Assembly (NCBI GenBank): GCA_023935145.1
Contig: CM043700.1
Location: 63,506,620 to 63,570,619 of the forward strand
DNA: 64,000 nucleotides
Direction: 5' to 3'
Origin: Bretschneidera sinensis
Lineage: Eukaryota > Streptophyta > Magnoliopsida > Brassicales > Akaniaceae
Below the pieces are notes generated by a model. It was not told the DNA's origin, searched no databases, and saw nothing but the letters and a program-made list of their open reading frames with translations. The translations under genes and the position numbers were made by a program. Positions 54,954-64,000 of the stretch are shown piece by piece. The first letter of the stretch is position 1, and each line of letters begins with the position of its first letter.

Positions 54954-55624
54954 TAATAAGAAAAAACTTTTTCTCTTCTCGCTATTAATCAAAAGTCAAA
55001 TTTGAACCTTAATTAGGCTGAACGGTAAGGTAGATCCGGAGGCCCATAAAATGCCCAATCAATCCCCATCAAATAATAATGATCCATTGACATAGAAAAA
55101 AGAGTAAAAAAAATAAAAATGTGAAGGTGGTCCATGTCCATTGAAGTCTCTCTCTCTCTCTTTTATGTCCATTGAAGTCTCAATCAAGAAAAACCACACA
55201 ATCGGTAATTAAAAAGCTCCGTCGATTAATCAAATGGTTTTATTTGCGAAAGGAAACTTTTGTGGTTTCGGCATTAACCCGTGTTGGACCTATTCTGACG
55301 TGCTTAGCCCAAAACATAAACTTGATCAGTCACTATAAAGATCATAATCATAGACAATAAATGCCAATTAGTCTAGAAGTTAAATGCTTCAACCCAAAAT
55401 TGTTTAAATGGTTCGAAGTTTTTGTGGTCGAATTTCGTAACCAATAATTCTTATAAATATTACAAAAGTGAGTTGTCGAGTATGAATATGAGAAAACAAG
55501 ATTGAATTAAGGAATCTACAAATCATTATAGAATTAAAACAAAGTGATAATTGATTAGATGAAGAGATAGTCAATTAATGATTCAATTGAACTTAGAGTA
55601 GTATCAAGTCAAGCTGAGCATGAG
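54954..55624. other. Intergenic DNA
   Basis: It has a short (TC)n run at 55146-55161 and a duplicated ATGTCCATTGAAGTCTC on each side of it. A 62-codon frame at 55172-55360 resembles nothing I know. Confidence 0.55.
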
Positions 55625-56033
55625 TTAGAGGTGTTCAAGTTCAAGCTCAACTCGTTAGTGAAAAACCTAATCGAATTGAGCTCGTACTTAATTTTCTGAA
55701 CTCAAAAGAAAAATATGAGCTTGATTCCGACTTGACTCAAATCTGGCTCGACATTTAAGAAGTCTTAAAAACCTATAACTAATGAAATTATAATTATAAT
55801 TTTAAATCTCATTTTATAATATTTATATATATTTGTATATATAATATCTATTATGTTTTAAAATTAAAATTATTAATTCCAGAGTTGGTTCGCGAGTTTA
55901 TCGAATCAAGGTCGATATTACTCGGGGCTCAGCTTGATTAGTTATTGAGTTAAAATCATTGTTCGAGCTTGATTTAATCGAGTTTTGAGGAGAGTGCCCC
56001 GAGTGAGTTTGCTCGGCTCACTCCCACCTTTAA
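55625..56033. mobile_element. Small non-coding element with GAGCTCG-type motifs
   Basis: It begins TTAGAGGTGTTCAAGTTCAAGC and ends GAGTTTGCTCGGCTCACTCCCACCTTT. The ends are inverted imperfectly (AGGTG / CACCT), with an AT-rich centre. The layout resembles the elements at 37478 and 40720, but the motif is different. No exact TSD was seen. Confidence 0.5.
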
Positions 56034-56330
56034 TCGAATCTATAGACAAGCAACATTTGATTCAATGGATATTACCTCAAGTCTAATGTAATACTCGAGT
56101 GCGTTAAGATACTGAGTTCATTCTTCATGCAACAATTCTCTTAAAGATAAAGAGAGTTATTTTGTAAGTGAATAAAGATTAAAGGATAAATCAGATGGTA
56201 AATGCAAATACAAAAAATGATTTGATTCAACCTACTCAAAAGAATGATTATATGCACTGAACTCAGTATTCTCTGTATAGACATTGAACACTTCCTTTAG
56301 CTTTGCTTCTTATTTCCTCTTCTTTCTCTA

Positions 56331-58257
56331 ACTCAAAAACTTGAGTTCATTTACAATGGTTTCAATGAAACCCAACAAGCAACAACTCTTATACTAGAGG
56401 GAGCTTCAATTCTCAAACCCAGTGGTGCACTCAGGCTCACTAACAGATCAAATCATGTCATAGGCCATGCATTTTAACCCAAATCAATACAAATGTTTGA
56501 TAAAAATTCCTCTTCTCCTCGAAATGCTTCATATTTTAGAACAAATTTTGTCTTTGCTATTGTGCCTCCCACCTCAGGCCGAGGTGGGTATGGTCTTGCT
56601 TTCACTTTAGCCCCCTCAACAAAATTCCCTGGTGCTGCAACTGAGCATTACTTGGGACATTTCAACTCAACAAATGATGGTAATTCCTCTAACTATATTT
56701 TTGCTGTCGAATTCGACAGTGAATGGGCATAATGAGAATTCAGACAATGAAGGAAACCATGTTGGGATCAACATCAATGGTGTTTCCTCAAATGCATCAA
56801 ACCCAGCTTCTTATTCTGTTAATGGCAGGGATCAAAATGAAGAAATGAAGCTAGAGGATGGTGATCCTATCCAAGCTTGGATAGAATATGATGGCCTTGA
56901 AAAAATTCTCAATCTAACAATATCTCCCTTACATGAGGGAAAACCAACTAAACCCTTGGTGTTTCAATCTATTGACCTAACACCTTACCTCAACGAGACC
57001 ATGTATGTGGGCTTCTCTGCATCTACAGGGAGAAAAACGAGTTTCCTTTATATCTTAGGATGGAGTTTTTCGATGAATAGAGTAGCACCTCAACTCAGTC
57101 TTTCTCTACTTCCCATAACACCAAAAGAGAGACTCATCTTCTTTCAATACCCAAATCATTGCTTTTATCACCGCCTTATCTGCTCTTACTCTTCTTCTAT
57201 TGGGAGTATTGATGTTTTTCACACTACGCAATCAGATGACGCGTTTTGATCAGGATCTTGAAGATTGGGAATTGGATTGTCCTCATAGGTTCAGGTACAA
57301 GGATCTTTATGCAGCAACAAAGGGATTTAAAAAGAGTGAGATAATTGGAACTGGTGGATTTGGGCAAGTTTACAAGGGTGTGTTATCTACAACGGGAAGT
57401 GAAGTTTCTGTTAAGAAGATCACTCGTAATGCGATTCAGGGGCTGAGAGAATTTGCAGCAGAAATTGAAAGCATAGGAAGGTTAAGGCACATGAACTTGG
57501 TTAATCTCCAAGGATGGTGCAAGAAAAAGACTGATCTCCTTCTTGTCTATGATCACATTCCTAACGAAAGCCTCGATTCCCTTCTCTTCAATCCTAAAAA
57601 CAACTTCGTTTTGAGCTGGGAACAAAGATTCAACATCATTAAAGGCATTGCTGCAGGGTTATTATATTTACACGAAAATTGGGAGCAAGTGGTAATCCAC
57701 AGAGATGTGAAATCAAGCAATGTACTGATAGATGCAGAAATGAATGCTCGTTCAGGGGATTTTGGCCTTGCAAGGTTATACGATCATGGTAAAATAGCAC
57801 ACACTACCAATGTTGTTGGCACAATTGGGTATATTGCACCTGAATTGGCAAGGCATCTACTACCACAGATGTGTTTGCATTTGGGGTTTTGCTTCTTGAA
57901 ATTTCTAGTGGGAGGAGATCGTTTGATTCAGGTCAATTCATACTGGTTGATTGGGTGATAGAACTCTACCAAATGGGTCAAGTTCTAAGCATTGTTGATC
58001 CAAAGTTGAATTCAAATTACGGAATTGAAGAGATGGAGCTTGTTCTGGAATTGGGTCTTCTTTGTTCACATCAAAAACCAGAGTTTAGGCCTACCACGAG
58101 ACAAGTTATGAGGTATCTTAACCAGGATGAATCGCTTCCTACGATTGATTGGAGCTCTGTTGATTCTCAACGTAACGTTGAAATGAACTCAAAATTCTTC
58201 GAAGTAAATTCAACGGGTATGGTCACAACGTCATACTCATCCATTGGTGGCATCTAA
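56331..58257 (+). pseudogene. L-type lectin receptor kinase pseudogene 2, nearly full length
   Basis: Legume-lectin domain: LEFIYNGFNETQQATTLILEGASILKPSGALRLTN, then a TAA in the expected HAFYP (about 56474), FVFAIVPPTSGRGGYGLAF, NYIFAVEFD, a frame change near 56718, NHVGININGV, AWIEYDGL and MYVGFSASTG...YILGWSFSMN. A second frame change near 57130 precedes the transmembrane segment AFITALSALTLLLLGVLMFF. Kinase: IGTGGFGQVYKGVL, VKKI, VIHRDVKSSNVL, GDFGLARLYDHG, VVGTIGYIAPELAR. Then a third frame change at about 57852, DVFAFGVLLLEISSGRRSF and RPTTRQVMRYLNQ. HRD and DFG are intact. Live relatives are plasma-membrane kinases sensing extracellular signals. No in-frame start or clear signal peptide was found. 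Confidence 0.9.
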
Positions 58258-58488
58258 TGGTTCTATTGATGCAGGAAGATAACTGAGCACACTTCCTAGT
58301 TTTTTCCTAGTAAAGTGTATCGTCAAAGGCTAATTACCGTAGGTTCTTTTTCTTCTTCTTTTTTGATCATTTCTGTTGTAAAATTGAATTTTTTTGTTAA
58401 TCATCTCCAGTTAGTTGTGTTGATGTTAAAACGTGATTGAATCACCAGGCTATCGCCTTAATCTTTGATTTTTCACTTTAAACTCTAA
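58258..58488. other. LecRK pseudogene 2 downstream flank
   Basis: T-rich, probably the old 3' UTR. Nothing else is seen. Confidence 0.5.
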
Positions 58489-59428
58489 GGGTCCATTTAG
58501 CTCACAGACAGAATTATAGTGGGATAGGATTATGATTACAGTAAGATAGGATTAGAGGAAATTAAAGTGAGACTACCTTAATATTATGATTGGTTCATGA
58601 GATTTCTGAATTAGGATAACATGTATAAAGACCACAATAACCTTGCAATTTCTCTCCCTTATCTATCTTCACCACAAGCCTTCTCTTTCTCAACGTAAAA
58701 TCGACAGTCTTCCTCTCTCTCTAACAATTCAGAAAATCATCACAAAATCCAAAAAAAAATATAACACAAACTAAAAAAATTATCAAACAATAAACACAAA
58801 CCTAAAGGTCAATCTCTTTCTCAACACAAAATCAACAATCAACAGCCAATAATCTAAAAAAAAAAAATGAACAAACCCAGAAGGAGGAGGTCGAGCAATG
58901 TGAACCAAAGAGGAAGAGAGAAAGAAGGAGTAAGAGAAGAGAGGAAGGAGGAGGAGGATAAAGGAAGAACGAGGAGGAGGAGAGGCGGCGCGATGCGAAC
59001 CAGAGAGGAAGAAGAAGTCACGCAATCTAGGGAAGAAGGAGGAAAAGGAACGAGGAGGAGGAGAATAAGAAAGGAAGAAGGAAGAGGAGGATAAAAGAGG
59101 AAGGAGGTTAGGAAAGGTGGAGTGATGCGAACCAAAGGAAGAAGAGGTCGCACGTGCATTCTGGGGAAGAATAAGGAGGAAAGGAAGGATGAGGAGACCA
59201 GAGGAAGAAAAGGTCGCACGTGTGATCTGGGGAAGAAGGAGAAGGATGAAAGGAAGAAGGAGGAGGAAAAAGGAAGGAGGAGGAGAAAGGCGACGAGAGA
59301 AGAAGGATGAGAGAAAGGAGAAGGGGAAGAAACGTAAGTCTAAAACGTGTAGAAGATGAGGGCAGATGGGGAATAGGAAAAAAAAAATTAGTCCAATCCC
59401 ACCTTAATACCCCAAACGAAACTACCCT
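58489..59428. mobile_element. PIF/Harbinger-like non-autonomous element, copy 2
   Basis: TSD TAA at 58486-58488 and 59429-59431. It begins GGGTCCATTTAGCTCAC and ends CCCAAACGAAACTACCCT. The first 150 bp (GTGGGATAGGATTATGATTACAGTAAGATAGGATTA) and the GGAGGAGGA-rich core with GGTCGCACG(T)G repeats match copy 1. Lys/Arg/Glu-rich frames at 58867-59310 are artefacts of the purine-rich core. Confidence 0.75.
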
Positions 59429-59439
59429 TAAGTACTTGT

Positions 59440-59961
59440 GTACTTGTTAAGAAACTCAGATAGGCTAAATGAGGGTCCATAATCTATTTCCGATGGAACA
59501 CTTCCACAATCAAGTTAGTACACAAATTTACGATTAAACTATATGTTAATAACTTTCACAATGAAATATTGGGTACTTACGGATTAGACCCGAAATTTTC
59601 TAACGTTTGGACTCCTCTCCGGTTCTTTATGCTTCAATCTCACCAGAGGTAAGACGTGAAATCATAATGAAGGAAATCACGTTCTTGTCACAACCTAAGA
59701 ATCTTTATGTCTCTCTAAAGGAAGTTCTCTCTCTTAAGTCTCTTTCTCTCTCTAAGAAATAGATTTTCCAGTAGCTTTTCCTCTTTTGCATTTACATACA
59801 TTTATATTGCAGAGTGGGGTTGGTTATTTTTAGTTAAATAACTAAGAGATGTATGGATTCAACCAAGAGTTGCATGGTTTCATCCATATCTCTTGGTTCA
59901 TACTTAAACGAACAGGTCGGGTCGCCCATCATTGGTGTCGAACCCGGCCCAAATTTCCTAC
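59440..59961 (-). repeat. Possible 3' LTR of the right-edge copia element
   Basis: On the minus strand GAGTGGAAGACGTAGGAAATTTGGGCCGGG starts at about 59975. A purine-rich tract directly before a block with GGGCCGGGTTCGACACC is typical of copia LTR starts. The far end was not defined. Confidence 0.4.
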
Positions 59962-61260
59962 GTCTTCCACTCACACGTGATGGGCTCGACATCGCCCAAT
60001 AGATACAGATAAATAAAACCTCAACATCAAATTTACTTTAGAGAACTTCATACTAGCAAATGGGTCGTGCGACCTGCGAGTACACCTGCTCTTGAGATCT
60101 TAATATTATGCACCTGTTAGGGATAAATAGTGGCTTCAACCCCAAATAAACAAAAATAAATTAGAAAAGTGTCTGGTTGTGCCCCGGACTTACTTTATTA
60201 CATCAGTCATAGCATATCTAATCCCTCAAAGGCTATGCTAGACTTTACTTTCCTCACCATGTATCCACAATTATGTCCAAGCTTCAACAAAGCGACATAA
60301 TTGGTCGACCTGTGAATACATGTGGTGGATGTAAACAAAACAGTCTTCCTTCCACACTTATGTCTCTCTGTTTCAGACTAATTTCTTTCCTAGACATGTC
60401 CTATAAGGCTAATTATTTCATTGTCGTTAGAAACATGCTAGAGTAGCAAACATCAGTCTGTCCCTTTGAGAACATAGTCGAAAGTCACATAGAGCACTAG
60501 CTGAGGCTTTTAATTTACATAAGTCTTTGGTCTCACATAGTGAGGACACTCATTCACTTCCCTTTAAGGTCGAACTAAGCACATGTAGTATGAAATGCAT
60601 GCTATAGTGATTTAATCTTTCTTGATAAGAATGTATGTCCTTTTAAATTACATACTACTGTACGGATCTTAGCCTAGTCACAATCTACATTCTTATGCTC
60701 TCATATGCCTAGCTCGAGTTCTTTATTAGCTCGCTCATTTGAGCGCCTTAATAAGTACTCGCATCTGGCTTCCATCTAGGTTTCTATAATCGTGGGATGA
60801 TCATGATTGGTCTAAGTTTTTATGTCTTAGTTCAAGACCTCATCTTGACTCTAGTCAAGGCGACTTTTAATAAGGCACACTATTTATGAATTCATCAATA
60901 TCATTATACATTTGTCTCACTTTTATTAGTGTCAAAATAGTATACCAAGTCTCATCTCAGTTCATTATCTCAACGTTTGAGGCGATCGCTCATGTGAGAA
61001 AGCCGATCTTTTCTTGGTGACATACTTTTATATGCGTGTTTGTTTGTGCTAGTGTCAATATGTATAAGACATCAAACATGTCTAAAATACATGGAATGAA
61101 CACTAAATTTATTAATATACCAGTACAGAGATTTTTATTTAACTAATACGCATACCTGAAGATTTTAAAGTAATGCAAAAAACATACCTCTAGGGATAAA
61201 TTTAACTTAGTTATCTAATGCGCAAATATGTACTGTCAGACCACTTTCTTTTGATCCACT
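59962..61260 (-). other. Noncoding 3' part of the right-edge copia element
   Basis: No readable protein on either strand. Its position between the RNase H remnant and the possible LTR suggests 3' UTR. I cannot exclude an additional small insertion. Confidence 0.4.
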
Positions 61261-61724
61261 TTGTCTCCAAAGTTAGTTATTCTTATAATTAATATATTTA
61301 GTCCCACGAAGATATTAAAGATCTCACATGTAAGCAATATCAACTTGACTATCAAAGTTGACTGCCACTAATTCCAAGAAATTAGCGACAACTCCCAGGT
61401 TTTCAAAGAACCTCTTAAGCTATATTACCTTTTACACTGTAGTAAAACAAACTACGATCTTAGCCTCCATGGCTAGTTACTTGCAGTGCTCACATTGTCT
61501 CCAATGTTAGTTATTCTTATAATTAATATATTTAGTCCCACGAAGATATTAAGGATCCCACATGTAAGTAATATCAACTTGACTATCAAAGTTGACTGCC
61601 ATTAATTCCAAGACATTAGCGATAACTCCCAGGTTTTTAAAGAACCTCTTAAGCTATACTACCTTTTTCACTGTAGTAGAACAAGCTATGATCTCAGCCT
61701 CCATGGCTAGTTACTTGCAGTGCT
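61261..61724 (-). pseudogene. Copia RNase H remnant, tandemly duplicated
   Basis: The minus strand reads AMEAEIIACSTTVKKVV-stop-LKRFFKNLGVIANVLELMAVNFDSQ, matching the copia RNase H STMEAEYIA...VWLKxxLxxLG block. The segment occurs twice head to tail, 61261-61494 and 61495-61724, with a 234-bp period and a handful of differences. Confidence 0.75.
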
Positions 61725-62400
61725 CTTAGGTATATGTGAATATCTATTGACCATTATTTAATGCTCTTCCCATTTATGACTATTCATTAGCTCCAAAAAT
61801 TAGCAAATATCAGACATAACGTGCCTCTGGCATATAATAGGCTTTCACTAGTACTGAAGGAGGAAGCTCTTCTATTTTTTTTTATCTTTTTTTTATGGAG
61901 TTTCAGACATAATTCAAGGTTTAGGCATTTGTCTTTATATATAAGGTGTATACGAGATTGCTATTACGTAGACTGACCTTTTTAAAGATATTCCGTGAAT
62001 GATCTCTATAGATCTTCAAATCAAATACACAATTAGCTTCTCCCAAATCCTTCATTTTAAAATTGAAAGAACAACCATTCTTAAATGGTGACAAGCTCTT
62101 ATCTTTCTAGCCTATAAATCATCAACATAGAATGATAAATTTCCAAATTTATCCTTGGACCTTTTACATATATACAATGATTCTCATCGATCATGTAAAC
62201 TCATAAGTTTTCATATTTTGATGAAATCTCAAATACCATTATTTGGATGAATACTTAAGGCCATATACAAAACATTGGAGCTAGCATACTTTGCCTCTTG
62301 GCCTTCTAACATAAAAACTATGGGTAGTTTAATGTAGATTTAGTCATGTTAACCTCATTTTACTGATTGGATACACTAACATGATTAGGATCTTTCATCT
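61725..62400 (-). pseudogene. Copia reverse transcriptase remnant
   Basis: The minus strand has KDKFGNLSFYVDDL (active site YVDD at 62132-62118) and ILKMKDLGEANCVFDLKIYRDHSRNIF (62080-61980 region), the copia motif MKDLGEAxYVLGIKIYRD. Upstream pieces (about 62340-62160) are heavily frameshifted. It lies between the RNase H and integrase remnants in the expected order. Confidence 0.75.
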
Positions 62401-63100
62401 AATAAAGCAAAAAGAAACTTGTCGATCTAACCCTATCTGAGGAAAAAACGATTTTAGGACATTGCTTCTATCAACTTCAGTCACTTCCAGTTGTTTATTT
62501 ATCAATAAACACATCCTTTTGGAGTGTTCTCAGTATCTACTAAAGATACACCTCTATATTTTTTACCCCAACTTCCCAAACTTATGAGAATGGCCATGAA
62601 CACAAGCAATTGACCCCCAAGGTCATCAATCGACTTAGAACATGTATCAGACCTATTCATAGTTAATTAAATAGCAGTAATTGATAGAAAAGGTATGTGG
62701 TTAATCATATAGGAAGCAATTAACAATGAATCTCAATAGAGATAAATTGCGCCAATAATTTAACCATTTATAATTATGTATTATCTTATATCTCTCTGCA
62801 ACAATGTTTTTTTCTAAATTTTTAAAGGAATGGACAACTCTTTTCTAAAACCCTTTCAAAAATGTCCTAAAACAATTCTTCTAGACCACAAAAGTCCAAA
62901 TGAATTACTACAATGAGATCTTAGTTCTATGGTCTGTATCAAATGGTTCTTAGTTGTTTTATCAGCTAGACAAAGTTTACATGTAGGCAATAATAAAACT
63001 AGTGAGTGAGCCTAACATGCTATCACTAGTCAAAATATTTAAATATTTCAAACCCAATGTGTTCTAGTCTGGCTTGCCAAATAGTTTCGCATCAATAATT
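62401..63100 (-). pseudogene. Copia integrase remnant
   Basis: Pieces of the pre-integrase zinc finger region can be read at about 63100-62890 (LTSFIIAYM/LCLADKTTKNH). The rest is too decayed to follow. Its place in the element supports the call more than its sequence does. Confidence 0.45.
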
Positions 63101-63492
63101 TACACTGAAAATAGATGCATAAATTAAAAAAACAACCACAATTATAATTATATTACAAAACACAAACCAAATAAAATGTTTTGAACCATTTAATACATCA
63201 ACTCAACAAATAAATCCGCTTCTAACAATACATCAACCCAACACCAAAGTAAATAACATTAAAAAAAAATTAGACCTAAAAGTGCTAAACACAAGAAACA
63301 ACTTCGTCAAATTAAAGTAAATATAGGACATTAGTAGGGCTCAGGTTTGACCACCAATCAACCTTAACTAATAGGTGTCAAAAACATTGTCTTCAACTCT
63401 TAAGTAGCTCTTCACATATATCCAACGTGCACTTTGCCAAATTTGACGGTACCCTACAATGCTTCCTATTCTCCAACTGCACAACATGCCCC
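63101..63492 (-). other. Rearranged part of copia between gag and integrase
   Basis: A-rich noncoding sequence; no readable domain. The protease is probably deleted or unrecognisable here. Confidence 0.4.
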
Positions 63493-64000
63493 TTATGAGT
63501 CTACAATCCACAAAGAATAATATTCAATAAGCAACACATAGCTAGAAATATAAGCATTAACCAAAGAAATAAAGTAGGGTAATACCTTCTTCGACTCAGT
63601 GCAATCCCGAGAAAAGTGACCCAGCTCACCACAATTGTAGCAACCTATTTTGGTCGTGTCTTTCTTACCACTGCACTTACCCCTCTTACGGTTCTTGGTC
63701 TTCTTGGATGCCAGAACATTCTCTTTTTGTTTCTCATACTTCAAGCCCAAAGACTTACGCAAGTTGAATTCAGCAACACAAGCTTGACCTGAATATTTAG
63801 CAGCCTCAAAGTGCTCATCTTTAAGTTTCAAGTGATGCACAATGTCATCAAAACTTTTAAGTTTCTCATTACGCATCATCTCAGCTTTCGTGTGCTCACA
63901 TTCCTTAAGCAGAGACTGAATTACTACATCAACCTCTTGTTCATCAGTTAGGGGGTAACCTTCAGCTTTAAATGCCTTTATCATGTTTGACATCTCAATA
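63493..64000 (-). pseudogene. Copia gag, partial, continues beyond the right edge
   Basis: An open frame of 166 codons (63993-63493) reads YPLTDEQEVDVVIQSLL, KSFDDIVHHLKLKDEHFEAA, a Lys-rich linker, then the CCHC knuckle CYNCGELGHFSRDCTE (about 63643-63596) and finally SLWIVDS, the beginning of protease, followed at once by a stop where the family has GATDH. This is the C-terminal half of a copia gag. The true start lies outside the window. The knuckle's C, C, H and C residues are all intact, unlike the rest of this element. Confidence 0.85.

Noticed and set aside
56331..58257. Functional LecRK gene
   Set aside because: An in-frame TAA near 56474, frame changes near 56718, 57130 and 57852, and no usable start codon; splicing does not explain them because no GT-AG pair fits the breaks.
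58867..59310. Lys/Arg/Glu-rich frames in a purine-rich block, and Ser/Leu-rich minus-strand frames at 58783-59219
   Set aside because: They lie in the purine-rich core of a DNA transposon that recurs at 54550-54790; low complexity and no conservation of frame between copies.
1..64000. tRNA, rRNA or other structured RNA genes
   Set aside because: None recognised by eye; the PBS sites match tRNA ends only because retrotransposons carry them.

Overview
This 64 kb window is plant nuclear DNA, most likely from a eudicot with a transposon-rich genome. It has one well-supported intact host gene, a ten-exon cytosolic aspartyl-tRNA synthetase (31229-36778, + strand). Most of the rest is transposable elements in several layers, plus two broken L-type lectin receptor kinase (LecRK) genes. 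The species cannot be named from the sequence. All boundaries were read by eye, and target-site duplications (TSDs) were used to fix element ends wherever they were visible.

Region 1 (1-24710) is a nest of elements. The outermost layer is a decayed Mutator-like (MULE) transposase gene on the minus strand, now in three pieces: 24161-24710, 6818-7691 and 1-1192. Two elements landed in it. The first is a young non-autonomous Athila-like retrotransposon (1198-6812, perfect TSD AGCAT, LTRs about 98% alike). The second is a coding-poor LARD-like retrotransposon on the minus strand (7692-24155), whose interior is almost entirely GC-rich tandem repeats. That second element was later split by a full-length but mutated Athila element (8839-20658) carrying gag, protease, reverse transcriptase (RT), RNase H, integrase and an extra ORF in the env-like position.

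Region 2 (24711-31000) holds a minus-strand Tat-type Ty3/gypsy remnant (gag, protease, start of RT, one LTR). Its gag is split by a 1.96 kb solo LTR with TSD GAAAC. Beyond it is the 3' end of a second Tat/Ogre-like element, whose LTR begins about 520 bp upstream of the synthetase start codon.

Region 3 (31001-42000) is the synthetase gene followed by AT-rich intergenic DNA. It contains two copies of a GGGTCGGGTC-type non-coding element, and a related repeat in the window preserves the empty site of one of them.

Region 4 (42000-59430) contains a solo LTR (TSD CAAAT), a 1.2 kb pure CTT/CTC tract, a decayed Ty1/copia element inserted into a LecRK pseudogene, a second LecRK pseudogene, and two members of one PIF/Harbinger-like family (TSD TAA) on either side of that second pseudogene.

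Region 5 (59430-64000) is a strongly decayed minus-strand Ty1/copia element that runs off the right edge with part of its gag frame still open.

No genes here form a pathway or operon. The value of the window is the readable order of insertions, the unusual tandem-repeat retrotransposon, and the intact synthetase gene lying against LTR-derived sequence.
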